In this document: positions 9,166 to 18,484 of the stretch, piece by piece
How the letters are laid out: every line of letters starts with the position of its first letter
Position numbering within the stretch: the stretch's first letter is position 1
Origin: Streptomyces sp. NBC_01750
Lineage (GTDB): Bacteria > Actinomycetota > Actinomycetes > Streptomycetales > Streptomycetaceae
NCBI RefSeq assembly: GCF_035918095.1
Contig: NZ_CP109137.1
Location: 7,938,001-8,002,000, forward strand
Reading direction: 5' to 3'
DNA length: 64,000 bases
Program-made: the position numbers and the translations under genes
Notes under the pieces: model-generated
The model's input: only the letters and a program-made list of their open reading frames with translations
The model's database searches: none
Told to the model about the DNA's origin: nothing

Positions 9166-10320
9166 ATGACCTCTTCGAGGTGTTGTCGGAGGGGGTGACG
9201 GGTGGTGATCCCTGCGGTAGGCCGGTGATATGCGGTATGCGCAGGGTGGCGGGTTGACCGCCGAGGGGCAGCAGGCTCGGGAGCGGGTCCGTTTCGAGGC
9301 TGGTGAGCGGTTCGTGCGGGGCGAGAAGAACGCGGTGATCGCGAAGGATCTGCGGGTCAGTGCGCGGTCGGTGGAGCGGTGGCGGCGCGTCTGGCGGGCG
9401 GGCGGTATGGAGGCTCTGGCGACGTCGGGGCCTGCGAAGGTGCCGAAGGTATCTGATGAGCGGTTCGCCGAACTGGAGCGGGAGTTGGCGCGGGGGCCGG
9501 CCGTGCATGGCTGGGAGGACCAGCATTGGACGCTGGGACGGATCCGGGCCTTGATCTGGTGGAAGTTCGGGGTGGACTGCTCGTCAGCGGCGGTGTGGCG
9601 GCTGCTGCACCGTCACGGCTGGTCCTGGCAGTCGCCTGCCCGGCGGGCTGTGGAACGGGACGACGACGCGGTGGGGTTGTGGAAGAAGGACGTGTGGCCG
9701 CACGTGGAATGACTGCGGCGGCGCTCGGGGCGTACGTGGTGTTCGAGGACGAGGCAGGGTTCTCGATGACACCGTCCCTCGCCCGCACCTGGAGCCGGCG
9801 GGGGCACACGCCGGTGGTGCGGGTGCGAGGACGCTCTTGGCGCCGCTTCTCGATCGCGGCCCTGTGCTGCTATAAGCCCGGCGAGACATCGCGGCTGATC
9901 TTCCGGCCCTATCGTCACCGCAAGCATCCCGGTTCAGGGCGCAAGAGCTTCGCCTGGAGCGATTACCGCGACCTGGTCGTGCGTGCTCACCTGCAACTCG
10001 GCGCCCCGATCGTCTTGATCTGGGACAATCTCAACACCCACCGGGCCGCCGGAATGCGGCAGTACGCTGCCGAACACGACTGGCTCACCATCGTGCAACT
10101 TCCCTCCTATGCACCGGATCTGAACCCGGTGGAAGGCGTGTGGTCACTGCTGCGACGCGGTCCGTTGGCCAACGTCGCCTTCACGGACGACGCGCATCTC
10201 GAACGCGTCTTACGCCGCGGACTGCGTCGCATCCAGCGTCATCCCGAACTCATCGACGGGTGTCTCGCCGGCACCGGCTTCAGCCTCACCCGCCACCCGA
10301 CAACACCCCGAAGAGGTCAG
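9166..10320. mobile_element. IS630-family element copy 2 nested in the IS4 element
   Basis: Terminal repeats TGACCTCTTCGAGGTGTTGT (9167-9186) and, in reverse complement, TGACCTCTTCGGGGTGTTGT (10300-10319). A TA dinucleotide flanks each side (9164-9165 and 10321-10322), the target duplication expected for IS630/Tc1. Joining the flanks restores the IS4 transposase reading frame. Confidence 0.85.
9230..9712 (+). CDS. IS630-family transposase copy 2, first frame
   Basis: 160 aa with the HTH half: EKNAVIAKDLRVSARSVERW near residues 33-52, and the second HTH motif HGWEDQHWTLGRIRALIW. It starts MRYAQGGGLTAEG, matching the copy-1 start MRYPQGGGLTAER. It stops after KKDVWPHVE, and the DDE half continues in another frame from about 9735, as in copy 1, so a frameshift is required for the full enzyme. 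Confidence 0.8.
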   Translation: MRYAQGGGLTAEGQQARERVRFEAGERFVRGEKNAVIAKDLRVSARSVERWRRVWRAGGMEALATSGPAKVPKVSDERFAELERELARGPAVHGWEDQHWTLGRIRALIWWKFGVDCSSAAVWRLLHRHGWSWQSPARRAVERDDDAVGLWKKDVWPHVE

Positions 10321-10323
10321 TAA
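9526..10323 (+). CDS. IS630-family transposase copy 2, second frame (DDE)
   Basis: The catalytic half starts near 9730: YVVFEDEAGFSMTPS, then VLIWDNLNTHRAAG and LPSYAPDLNPVEGVWSLLRR supply the three acidic residues. The earlier part of the frame shadows the HTH frame. The C-terminus (TRHPTTPRRGQ) reads through the right inverted repeat, and its TAA uses bases of the duplicated TA plus the interrupted IS4 gene. Confidence 0.8.
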   Translation: MDAGTDPGLDLVEVRGGLLVSGGVAAAAPSRLVLAVACPAGCGTGRRRGGVVEEGRVAARGMTAAALGAYVVFEDEAGFSMTPSLARTWSRRGHTPVVRVRGRSWRRFSIAALCCYKPGETSRLIFRPYRHRKHPGSGRKSFAWSDYRDLVVRAHLQLGAPIVLIWDNLNTHRAAGMRQYAAEHDWLTIVQLPSYAPDLNPVEGVWSLLRRGPLANVAFTDDAHLERVLRRGLRRIQRHPELIDGCLAGTGFSLTRHPTTPRRGQ

Positions 10324-10673
10324 TGCACCAGGCCGCACAGCAATCCGAGCAGGACCCGGACCGGATTTCCTTCACCCGCACCCTGCGCGTCGTCCGCCGC
10401 CACGTCACCGACCAGGCGGCATTTTCCCCCCTCCCGGCTGGCCCGGGCACTGGTCACGGCCCTGCATGAGATCCGCGAACGGCTCTTGGCACCCCGGCGG
10501 TTGCGCTCCAGCCCCCGCGTCATCAAACGCAAGATGTCCAACTGGAAGCTCAAACGCGCCGAGCACCACAATCCGCCCCGGCCGGACACTCCCCGCGTGA
10601 CCCTGGTCGGGCCGACCAAGGCCAGACCGACCCGCCGGAAGACAACCTAAATCACCGGTATTGCCCCTAGACC

Positions 10674-11704
10674 GGTCACGGCCACTGTGGGAGATGTGGT
10701 TCCTGCCCGGCCTGGCAGACAATCGGGTAGCCATGTTCATGAAGGTGCACCACACCATCGCCGACGGCGCGGCGGGCGTGGCTCTGCTCGGCACGTTCCT
10801 CGATCCGAGCGCCGATGCGCCCACGATGCCCGCCCGCCCTTGGACCCCGGCGCCTGAGCCGTCGAGCCGCGACCTGTTCGAAGACAACCTTCGTCGGCGC
10901 GTCCAGGCGGCCGAACACACGCTGTCGAAGCTACGTCGGCCCGCCACCACGCTGTACCAGGCCCAGGAAAGGTGGCCGGAAGTACGCGAGGGCTTCATCA
11001 AGGAGCGAGCGCCGCGGACCAGCTTCAACATCCCAATCGGCCGACACCGCAGGATGGCAGTCATCCACGGCAGTCTCGACGTCACCAAGCAGATCGCTCA
11101 CAACCACAACGCCAAACTGAACGACGTCCTAATGTCGGCCGTCGCCGGCGGCCTGCGAGAACTGCTGCGCGGCCGTGAAGAACGCATTGAAGATCTGGTG
11201 CTGCGAGCCTTCGTGCCCGTCTCGCTTCACCAGGAGAAGCCCGGTCAGGCACACGGCAACCAGGACGGAATGATGTTCGTGCCGCTCCCGATCGGTGAGC
11301 CCGATCCTGTCCGGAGACTACAGCTGATCGCAGCGGCCAGCGCCGAACGAAAGAAGTACGTCGTTCGTCCTCCCGAAGGCCTAGTCGCCCGCAACCGCGT
11401 CCTCCAGCGGGCAATGGTGCGCCGCTTCGCCCATCAACGGTGGGCGAACGTATACATCGCCAACATCCCCGGCCCTCCGATTCCGCTCTACCTTGGCGGA
11501 GCACAGCTGCTTGAGGTGTTCCCTCTGGTGCCGATCAGCGCGAACATCACGCTGGGCATCGCTGCTCTCTCATACGCCGGGCAGCTCAACATCACCGTCG
11601 TCGCCGACGCGAACGCCCTCCCCGACATCGAGGTCTTCGCCGAGGGCGTGCGGAACTCTCTGCAGGCACTGCGGTCGTTCCGAGCTCGTACTGACGCTCG
11701 GTGA
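10674..11704 (+). pseudogene. WS/DGAT acyltransferase, 3' fragment
   Basis: The 3' part of the acyltransferase begun at 7629. It starts RSRPLWEMWFLPGL and contains the catalytic HHxxxDG motif as HHTIADG (about 10747-10767), followed by the C-terminal domain with NDVLMSAVAGGLRELL and the PLYLGGAQLLEVFPLVP motif. The C-terminal half is undamaged. A spurious start at 10661 could express a 347-aa fragment that keeps HHTIADG but lacks the N-terminal acyl-binding portion. Confidence 0.9.
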
Positions 11705-12302
11705 AAGCCGAGGACGCCATCGCCGAAAGGCTCGGGGGTATGACCGAAACTCGGGTGACCGGCCGGTCTGCCGCGCCGATGGCGGGACCGAAGAACACAT
11801 CCAGGATCCATACGAACAGCACCAGCACGATGCCGTTGACCGGGTTCGCTACCAGGACGCCGATCAGAGCCCCGATCGCCAGGTAGATCACCGCGAACAT
11901 CAGCGTCCCGGCCAGCACCCAGCCCGGGTTGCTGATGCCGGTACGCAACTCAAGAGCCACCAGGGCCGAGGCGGCGGCCAGCAGCACAAGGGCCAGACCG
12001 GTGGCCATACGGGCGGCGACCAGCCGAGGGGGCGAGCCCGGCCAGGACCAGACGGCGGTGGCGGCCTGGGCCGCGCGCATCTGGAAGTACATGGCGATCG
12101 CGGCGATGAACCCGGCCGCCCAGCCGGCGGTGGCGGTCTGCACCGCCGGACCTCCCGGGCCACCGAGCAGCTCGGCGGCATCGGCCATCGGCCTCGCGGC
12201 CACCACCACGAACACCACCGGCACCAGGATGAGCGTCAGCAGGTTGACCGGGGTACGGGCGGCCTCGGCCAGAAACCGGCGGGCGAAAGGCAGAGCCGTC
12301 AT
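11592..12302 (-). pseudogene. ABC-2 type transporter permease, truncated
   Basis: Integral membrane protein starting MTALPFARRFLAEAARTPVN, with at least five hydrophobic segments (LLTLILVPVVFVVVAA; AGFIAAIAMYFQM; LALVLLAAASALVAL; LMFAVIYLAIGALIGVL; GIVLVLFVWILDVFFGP). Its ATG overlaps the stop of the ATPase remnant by 4 bases (ATGA), the normal arrangement of a drug/antibiotic exporter pair. After AFTERQYELG the reading enters sequence antisense to the WS/DGAT 3' end, so the native C-terminus is probably lost at about 11705. Confidence 0.65.
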
Positions 12303-12573
12303 TGAGCCACCGCCCGCCCGTCCCGCAGTTCCACGATCCGGTCGAAACGCTCCTGGTCGGTCACGAAGTGACTGATGATCAGCACGGAGCGTCCGGCCTG
12401 GCGGCGCCTGCCGACCAGGTCCCAGAACTTGAGACGCAGCCCAGCACTGGCATCCGACGCCTGGCCGGCTATACGCCGCGCCGGTACGCCTTTTCGATCC
12501 CGGCCGCCGCCAGCACCGTACGGTCGGTGTCGGTGTGTGGCCCGTCTTCGTGGCGGGCATCGGCCCTCGTCAC
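12299..12573 (-). pseudogene. ABC transporter ATP-binding protein with internal deletion
   Basis: From GTG 12573 the frame gives VTRADARHEDGPHTDTD and VLAAAGIEKAYRRGV, an ABC ATPase N-terminus, then hits a stop. In another frame the extreme C-terminus follows: GRSVLIISHFVTDQERFDRI and VELRDGRAVAQ. The Walker A, signature and Walker B motifs are all missing, so some 200 residues are deleted. Only the switch-His region (ISHF) remains. Confidence 0.7.
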
Positions 12574-12577
12574 GGGT

Positions 12578-13189
12578 TCACTTCCCCAGGTCAGGCGGGT
12601 TCGCCGCCCCCGGCAGGCCGGGCGCGCCCCAGAGCGGGAACCAGCGGCCCAGGTCCTCCTCCATGCGCAGGTCGTCCTTGACCGTGGCCTTGACCTGGAG
12701 TTCTAGCGGGTTGTCGCGTTTCTGCCCGGGCAGCGGCGCGAACGGGTAGAAGGTGCCGCGCTTGTAGAGGTAGACCAGCGCGAGGGGGCGCAGCTCGGCG
12801 TCGTGGAAGGTGGCCAGGGAGCACAGGAGTTGCGGGCCGAAGCCGCTGTCCTGCAGGGCGGTGTTCACCGCGTGCAGGTCGTTGGCCAGGGCGGGCAGAT
12901 CGCCGGGGTCGCGGCGGGAGAGCAGCCACGAGTATCCGTACGCGTCGTGGCTGAACTCCACCGGTACGCTGGCCCGTTCGGAGTCCGCGTCCAGGAGGGC
13001 TCGTACCTCCTGCTGGACTTGGGCGAATGCCCCGCCTTCGATGGCGGCGAAGCACACCGCGCCCTGGCCGGTCGGGGTGAAGCCGATCGCGGCCTGGAGG
13101 GTGATCGCTGCCGAGGGCAGGCCGAAGAGCTGGTCCAGGTCGGGCTTGACCGGCTTGCTCCGGCCGAGCAGGACGTCCAGGAATCCCAC
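12578..13189 (-). CDS. pspAB: PspA-associated protein PspAB
   Basis: 203 aa starting MGFLDVLLGRSKPVKPDLDQ, the hallmark of the actinobacterial PspAB family that is encoded next to PspA and HtpX. Other family features are GFTPTGQGAVCFAAIEGGAF, YGYSWLLSRR and VYLYKRGTFYPFAP. It is soluble, of unknown biochemical activity, and last gene of a five-gene cluster; 20 bp separate it from htpX. It likely helps membrane-stress protection. Confidence 0.85.
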   Translation of the reverse strand: MGFLDVLLGRSKPVKPDLDQLFGLPSAAITLQAAIGFTPTGQGAVCFAAIEGGAFAQVQQEVRALLDADSERASVPVEFSHDAYGYSWLLSRRDPGDLPALANDLHAVNTALQDSGFGPQLLCSLATFHDAELRPLALVYLYKRGTFYPFAPLPGQKRDNPLELQVKATVKDDLRMEEDLGRWFPLWGAPGLPGAANPPDLGK

Positions 13190-13209
13190 GGGTCCTCAGC
13201 TCCTTCTCG

Positions 13210-14142
13210 TCATGCCTCGTCGCGCGGTTTCCCGCCTGCCTCGCCCAGCTGCGCGGAGATCTCCGCGAGCGCCTCGATGCGGCGTTCCAGGCTGGGGTGG
13301 GTGGAGAACATGTTGGCCACTGCGGTGCCGGGTCCGAGGGCGGGGGTGAAGAAGAATGCGTTGAACGCCTGGGCGGTGCGCAGATCCTGGGTGGGGATGC
13401 GGGCGATGTCGCCGCTGACTTTGGTCAGCGCCGAGGCCAGGGCGGAGGGTTTCCCGGTGAGCATGGCTGCGGCGCGGTCGGCGGCCAGTTCGCGGTAGCG
13501 GGACAGCGCCCGTATGAGCAGGAAGCTGATGGCGTATACGAGGGCGGAGACCGCCATGACGATGGCGAGCAGGGCGGCGGTGTTCTGGTCGCGGTTGCGT
13601 CCGCCGAACAGCTGGGAGTAGAAGGCGAAGCGGACGATGAGTCCGGCGATCACGCCCAGGAAAGAGGCGATGGTGATCACGGCGACGTCGCGGTGTGCGA
13701 CGTGGGAGAGCTCGTGGGCGAGGACGCCCTCGAGTTCCTCGGTCTCCAGGCGGCGCAGCAGTCCGGTGGTGACGCAGATGACGGCGTGGTCGGCGTTGCG
13801 GCCGGTGGCAAACGCGTTGGGCAGGTCCATGTCGGAGATGGCCACCCGGGGTTTGGGCATGTCCGCGGTGGCGCACAGCCGGTCGACGACCCCGTGCAGC
13901 CGGGGCTGTTCCTCGGCGGTGACGAGGTGGCCGTGCATGGCGTACAGGGCGATCCGGTCGGAGAACCAGAACTGTGCGCCCAGCAGCCCGGCGGCGATCA
14001 CGACCACCACGACGACGGACTTGAGCAGCACGATCAGCGCGGCGATGAACGCCACGTACACCAGCCCGAGCAGGAACATCGTGACCACCATGCGGGAGGT
14101 CAGCTGCCGGTCGGGCTCGAAACGGCTGCGCATCGCCATCAC
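13210..14142 (-). CDS. htpX: Zinc metalloprotease HtpX
   Basis: 310 aa membrane-bound M48 protease. Two N-terminal transmembrane helices (VVTMFLLGLVYVAFIAALIV; VVVVVVIAAGLLGAQFWF) precede the zinc-binding HELSH in VLAHELSHVAHRD; two further helices follow, then FGGRNRD and the distal Glu in YRELAADRAAAMLTG. It degrades misfolded membrane proteins. The start overlaps the pspAA stop by 4 bases, so it is translationally coupled to it. Confidence 0.9.
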   Translation of the reverse strand: MMAMRSRFEPDRQLTSRMVVTMFLLGLVYVAFIAALIVLLKSVVVVVVIAAGLLGAQFWFSDRIALYAMHGHLVTAEEQPRLHGVVDRLCATADMPKPRVAISDMDLPNAFATGRNADHAVICVTTGLLRRLETEELEGVLAHELSHVAHRDVAVITIASFLGVIAGLIVRFAFYSQLFGGRNRDQNTAALLAIVMAVSALVYAISFLLIRALSRYRELAADRAAAMLTGKPSALASALTKVSGDIARIPTQDLRTAQAFNAFFFTPALGPGTAVANMFSTHPSLERRIEALAEISAQLGEAGGKPRDEA

Positions 14143-14417
14143 CCCGGGATCAGGCCTTCGTCGGAGAACAGTTCGCGCACCTGCCGCAGACTGGTGTCCC
14201 CGTCGGGCAGCACCAGGTCGGAGGGCGTGATCCTGTCGTCCGGCAGGGGTGTGCCGAGGCTGCGCACCGCGTCCAGCAGAGCCGACAGGGCGGTGGCGAA
14301 CGCCGTCTCGTCGCCCGCGTCGGCCGCCGACTGCAGGGCGGAGTCCAGTTGGTTGAGCCGGTCAAGGTGCTCTTCGGTGATCTCGTACTGGCCCTCGCCG
14401 AGAATCCTCATGATCAT
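14139..14417 (-). CDS. pspAA: PspA-associated protein PspAA
   Basis: 92 aa acidic protein starting MIMRILGEGQYEITEEHLDR and ending in a disordered acidic tail (SDLVLPDGD, FSDEGLIPG). This is the small PspAA family, always found next to actinobacterial PspA. ATGA overlaps join it to both pspA and htpX. Function is not established; a partner or adaptor of PspA is likely. Confidence 0.85.
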   Translation of the reverse strand: MIMRILGEGQYEITEEHLDRLNQLDSALQSAADAGDETAFATALSALLDAVRSLGTPLPDDRITPSDLVLPDGDTSLRQVRELFSDEGLIPG

Positions 14418-15190
14418 GATGTCGCCTCCTGGTCCGGCGGTGCCTGCCTGGTCCCGCCGCCGTCCACGGCAGGCGGGGTGGAAGACGCCGGAAGCTGGGC
14501 CTTCATCCTGGCCAGTTCCTTGTCCACGTCGCTGCCCGCGGTTACGCGCTCGAGTTCGGCCTGGATGTCGTCACGACCGGCTGGCAGGGTGGCGTCCTCC
14601 AGCGCCCCGGAAGCGAGTAGTTCATCCAGTGCACCGGCGCGTGCCTGCATCTGCTCGGTCTTGTCCTGGGCGCGCTGCATAGCCAGGCCGACGTCGCCCA
14701 TCTCCTCGCCGATGCCGGTGACGGCCTCGGTGATGCGGGTCTGTGCCTCGGCCGCGGTGTAGGTGGCCTTGATGGTCTCCTTGCGGGTGCGGAACGCATC
14801 CACCTTCGCCTGAAGGCGCTGGGTGGCCAGGGTGAGCTTCTCCTCCTGGTCCTTCAGCGACGCCTGCTGGGTCTGCATGTCGCTGATCTGGGAGGCCACG
14901 GCCGTGCGGCGGGTGAGCGCCTCACGGGCCAGGTCCTCCCGCCCCACGGCGAGTGCCTGCTCGGCTTGGCTCTGCAGCTTCCCCGTGGACTGCTGCAACT
15001 GGGTCACCTGCAGCTCGACGCGCTTGCGGCTGGTCGCCACATCGGCGACGCCGCGCCGCACCTTCTGCAGCATCTGGAGCTGCTGCTCGTAGGAGTAGTC
15101 GAGGACCTCGCGCGGGTCCTCAGCCTTGTCCAGTGCCTTGTTCGCCTTGATACGGAACAGGGCGGCGATGCGGTGAGTGATGCTGGTCAT
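14414..15190 (-). CDS. pspA: PspA/IM30 family envelope stress protein
   Basis: 258 aa, almost entirely coiled coil, with the PspA/Vipp1 landmarks: N-terminal amphipathic helix MTSITHRIAALFRIKANKAL, KAEDPREVLDYSYEQQLQML, the long heptad region (about residues 40-190) and a proline-rich acidic tail. ESCRT-III-like PspA proteins oligomerise on damaged cytoplasmic membrane. It is the second gene of the cluster; its ATG overlaps the upstream stop (ATGA). Confidence 0.9.
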   Translation of the reverse strand: MTSITHRIAALFRIKANKALDKAEDPREVLDYSYEQQLQMLQKVRRGVADVATSRKRVELQVTQLQQSTGKLQSQAEQALAVGREDLAREALTRRTAVASQISDMQTQQASLKDQEEKLTLATQRLQAKVDAFRTRKETIKATYTAAEAQTRITEAVTGIGEEMGDVGLAMQRAQDKTEQMQARAGALDELLASGALEDATLPAGRDDIQAELERVTAGSDVDKELARMKAQLPASSTPPAVDGGGTRQAPPDQEATS

Positions 15191-15546
15191 GGCGACCGCC
15201 TTCCTTTCAGTCGGCTTGATCGTGTTGCGCGACCCGTGGACGGTCGGGCTCGGGAGGCCGCCTGCGGGCCGAGGTCGTCGCGCATGGTGTCAGCGGCGGA
15301 GTAGACCAGGGCAGCAGCAATGGTGACGGCGCCCCACAAGCCCCAGGCTGCGGCGGGCAGGTCGCCGGCGATGAGCGCGGGAGAAGGAAGCAGACCCGCC
15401 GCGAGAAGGACGGGGGCGGTGCGGTGGATCGAGCGGGCCAGTCCTGATGCGTCGCGCCGACGGCTCCGGGTGAGATGGACGGCGCAGGCGGCGGTGGTCA
15501 GGGCTCCCAGGGCGATCAGGGTCCAGGCCAGCACTTCCATGTCCAT
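15187..15546 (-). CDS. Small membrane protein, first gene of the psp operon
   Basis: 119 aa starting MDMEVLAWTLIALGALTTAA, chosen because GGGGACG lies 6-12 bases upstream. Three hydrophobic segments (residues about 5-22; APVLLAAGLLPSPALIAGDL; AAAWGLWGAVTIAAALVYSA) and a basic C-tail. No recognised family. Its stop overlaps the pspA start by 4 bases, so it is co-translated with pspA and could be a membrane anchor or sensor for it, as PspB/PspC are elsewhere; that role is inferred only from position. Confidence 0.65.
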   Translation of the reverse strand: MDMEVLAWTLIALGALTTAACAVHLTRSRRRDASGLARSIHRTAPVLLAAGLLPSPALIAGDLPAAAWGLWGAVTIAAALVYSAADTMRDDLGPQAASRARPSTGRATRSSRLKGRRSP

Positions 15547-15799
15547 GCCTACGTCCCCTGCCGTCGCCGTCTGTCTCAGCGGACTGACCACCGCGCCCAG
15601 TGAAGCGCCGTCGTTCCGCCCGCTCGACGTCCCATGCGTCACTGTGTCCAGGAGGCCGTATGGGCCGACCCGGCTACAGGCGAGGCAAGACCGCCCCGTC
15701 CTCACTCTGGAATGGCCCGCCCCGAGGGCGGTCGGGCCGCCTTGCGCAAAGCCGGCGCCCACCGCGCCCGTGGGGGTTCCTTGCCAGCGCGGTTGCTGA

Positions 15800-16642
15800 T
15801 CACACGGTCTCGGCCACTCCGTTGAGCGCCGGTGCGGGGACCGTTTTAGTGATGTTGACGGGCGGTGCGGCCGCTGCTGTTTCCCGGGCGAGGAAGGAGC
15901 CGAGTTCGCCGATGGTGCTCATGAGGGGGGCGGGGAAGACGACGGTGGTGTTCTTGTCCACGCCGATCTCCACCAGGCTCTGCAGGTTGCGGAGTTGCAG
16001 GGCAAGCGGGTGGGCCATCATTGTGTCCGAGGCGTCGCCGAGCGCGGCGGCGGCGAGCGATTCTCCCTCGGCGTTGATGATCTTCGCCCTCTTCTCGCGT
16101 TCGGCTTCCGCCTGCTTGGCCATCGCGCGCTTCATGCTGTCGGGCAGCTGGATGTCCTTGAGCTCGACCAGGGTGACCTCGACACCCCATTCGGCGGTGG
16201 TCACATCGAGGATCTGGCGGATATCCAGATTGATGCGGTCGGTCTCGGAGAGCGTCTCGTCGAGGGTGTGCTGGCCGACGACCTTGCGCAGGGTGGTCTG
16301 GGCGATCTGGTTGATCGCCGCGTGGGCGTTCTCGATCGCGATGACGGACTTCACTGCGTCGACGACCCGGAAGTAGGCAACCGCGGACACGTCCACACTC
16401 ACGTTGTCGCGTGTGATGATGCCCTGGGACTGGATCGGCATGGTGACGATCCGCAGCGACACTCGGTGCAGGACATCCACGACAGGGATGATGAACCGCA
16501 GCCCCGGGGAACGGGTTCCCACCAGGCGGCCGAAGCGGAACAGCACCCCCATCTCGTACTGCTTGACGACCTTGATGGCCATGGCGAGCGCCACCAGAGC
16601 TAGGACGACGGCGATGACCAGGAGAAGGATCAGAACTTCCAT
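15800..16642 (-). CDS. SPFH/Band 7 domain protein (slipin/stomatin type)
   Basis: 280 aa. One N-terminal membrane helix ([20 protein letters not shown]) is followed by an SPFH domain: [58 protein letters not shown] and the coiled [23 protein letters not shown] 16642 follows GAGGAGC. Slipins scaffold membrane microdomains and often accompany NfeD or PspA-type stress genes; the psp operon lies 250 bp downstream on the same strand. No NfeD gene is present. Confidence 0.9.
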   Translation of the reverse strand: MEVLILLLVIAVVLALVALAMAIKVVKQYEMGVLFRFGRLVGTRSPGLRFIIPVVDVLHRVSLRIVTMPIQSQGIITRDNVSVDVSAVAYFRVVDAVKSVIAIENAHAAINQIAQTTLRKVVGQHTLDETLSETDRINLDIRQILDVTTAEWGVEVTLVELKDIQLPDSMKRAMAKQAEAEREKRAKIINAEGESLAAAALGDASDTMMAHPLALQLRNLQSLVEIGVDKNTTVVFPAPLMSTIGELGSFLARETAAAAPPVNITKTVPAPALNGVAETV

Positions 16643-17308
16643 GTGTTGCTCCTCAGGTTGAGGACCGCGTCGACCTGCCCGAGGTCCCGGGAATGTGTCG
16701 GCACGACGGGTGATGCCCATGGGTACCGACTGCTTGGTGCTGTGCCCGTGGCCCGTCGCGACGTTGGCGGGCCCATCTGAGCAGGGCGCCCGGAGGTTTC
16801 GAGGACCGCGGACTACCGTGCCTCCAGCATCGCTTGCTGCGGATGCGCGCGGCAGGGCCGAACGGTCCCCGAAGCGCCGTGTCAACCTCTGTTTCTCACA
16901 GCGGTTCTTCCGCGTGATGAGCCGTCACCGCCGGGCGGAGGCCGGGCGCTCACCTGGGCACCGTGTGCTGTTCGCCGCGGTGGGACGAGGACTTGGCGGG
17001 GGCGGAGGGCCGCTTTCGCGGAAGCTACGCTGTGACGTCTTCCCGGGTGTACCTCCAGACATTTCTGATCCGACGTCAGCCAGCCGTGCTTCGGAGGCTT
17101 GTCGGCCTGGTCGTGTGGGAGCACGTTGGCGGCCAGAGGACGCTGTAGTGGATCAGGCGAGCCTGCTGGCACGCCCGGGACGACGAAGCTCTGCTCAGAC
17201 TGCGGAGCTCACATCAGCCAGGGCGCCTCCTCGTGCCCCGTCGGGTCCCGGAACCAGTCCGTGTGCCCCTGGCGGAACGATGTAACTGTGGGTTCCCTCC
17301 TCCGCGGG
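16643..17308. other. Long intergenic region
   Basis: Promoter side of the SPFH gene and 3' flank of the kinase fragment. A plus-strand stretch at about 17170-17275 reads KLCSDCGAHISQGASSC, suggesting a zinc-ribbon scrap, but no start or complete ribbon fits. No gene is called. Confidence 0.4.
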
Positions 17309-18481
17309 TCAGCCGTTGTCGGCGGGGAGGGGGACGGCCCAGTGCAGGACGGTACCGGCGGGCTGGTTAGGGGTGAGGGTGAGGGTGCCGCCGAGGTCGG
17401 TGGCGCGAGCCTGGAGGTTGGCCAGTCCGCTGCCGCGGGTGCCGGCGGGGTCGGTGCCGCGGCCGTTGTCGGCCACTCGAAGCCGCAGGTGCGTGGCGGT
17501 GGCCTCGGCGGTGACGTCCACGGCGGTGGCGTGGGCGTGGCGGGCGGCGTTGGCGAGGGCTTCGCGGAGCACGGAGAGCAGCTGGTCGGCCACGTCGTTG
17601 GTGACGAGGGTGTCCGGCAGACTGGTCATACGCAGGGCCGGGGTGAAGCCCAGGGCCTCGGCCGCCTGGCCTGTCTCGGCCACCAGTCGGGCCCGCAGGC
17701 CGGTGTCCTCGTGACTGGGGCGTTGGTGCAGGGCGTAGATGGTGGAGCGGATGATCTTGATGGTGTCGTCGAGGCCGTCCACGACCTGCTGGATGCGGTC
17801 GGCGACCTGTGGACGGTCGGCGACTTGGGCGAGGGTGGACTGCAGGGTAAGTCCGTCGGTGAACAGGCGTTGGATGGCCAGGTCGTGCAGGTCGCGGGCG
17901 ATGCGGTCGCGGTCTCCGAGGAGGAGAAGCTGTTCGGCGGCGCGGCGGTGTTCGGCGATCTCCAGGGCGAGTGCCGCGTGGTTGGCGAATCCGGCGATCA
18001 TGGAGACGGTCGCGTCGGCGAATGCGGGACGGCCAGAGAGGCCGGCGACCTGCAGGACGCCGCGTACGTGTGCGGGGGTGCCGAGGGGGACCAGGAAGAC
18101 CGGTCCCACGTGTTCGGTGCGGGGGTCGGCATCCCAGTCCCCGGTAGTGATCGTCTCGCCGGAGCTGTAGACCTTCCCGGCCAGGGTGGTCTCGGGCAGG
18201 ACCAGCCCGTGTACGCGGTCCGAGTCCTGGCCGACGGCGGCTTCGATGACCAGATTGCCGGTGTGGGGAACGGGTACGGCGAGGGTGATCAGGTCGGCGT
18301 CGGCCATGTCACGGACGGTGGCAGTGAAGGTCTTCAGCACCTCGGCGGGGTCGGTGCCGGACAGCAGACTGCGGGTCAGTTCACTGCTGGCCATCAGCCA
18401 GCGTTCGCGGCGGTGCACGGCGCCGTAGAGCCGGGCATTGTCGATCGCCACCCCGGCCGCGGCGGCCAGGGTGCCCAGCAC
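17309..18481 (-). pseudogene. DosS/DevS-type GAF histidine kinase, N-terminally truncated
   Basis: 390 codons. The first 25 residues (LAAAAGVAIDNARLY) are the last helix of a first GAF domain; a complete second GAF domain follows (residues about 37-180), then the HisKA_3 phosphoacceptor IARDLHDLAIQRLF (His near residue 202) and a HATPase with VADNGRGTDPAGTRGSGLAN. Such kinases respond to O2, NO or redox through the first GAF. That sensor domain is lost at about 18482, where an aldehyde dehydrogenase fragment is joined. The kinase core is intact, so residual activity cannot be excluded. No response regulator gene is nearby. Confidence 0.8.
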
Positions 18482-18484
18482 GCC

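Larger units (their letters stand above)
8074..10650 (+). pseudogene. IS4-family transposase, split by IS630
   Basis: The N-terminal IS4 domain (FPPELVDEVVAGCGRVEQRQ) and DDE core are clear: VAVDGTTFDVPDT (first Asp), LLADRGFRGFDLW (second Asp) and YAQRWEIESTLDEIKTH (YREK-type Glu). The gene is cut after ALRDLM at 9165 by IS630; the reading resumes at 10322 as HQAAQQSEQDPDRISFTRTL. A run of six C at about 10425-10430 then shifts the frame before RLARALVTALHEIRERLL; the true end is the TAA at 10650. GTG 8074 is the probable start. Inactive. Confidence 0.85.
8032..10663. mobile_element. IS4-family element inserted in the WS/DGAT gene, itself interrupted by IS630
   Basis: Both ends start with CAATACCGGTGA: left at 8032 and, in reverse complement, right ending at 10663. 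The 10-bp flanks are CCTCTAGACC (8022-8031) and CCCCTAGACC (10664-10673), a target duplication with one mismatch, of a length usual for IS4 relatives. The element encodes one DDE transposase on the plus strand, and a second element (IS630 copy 2) sits inside it. Confidence 0.85.

Noticed and set aside
13297..14682. A 461-codon plus-strand frame
   Set aside because: Antisense to htpX and pspAA; low-complexity Gly/Asp/His composition is the mirror of a GC-rich gene.
17163..17285. Small zinc-ribbon gene (CSDCGAH...)
   Set aside because: Start and second Cys pair do not fit; only one frame fragment.
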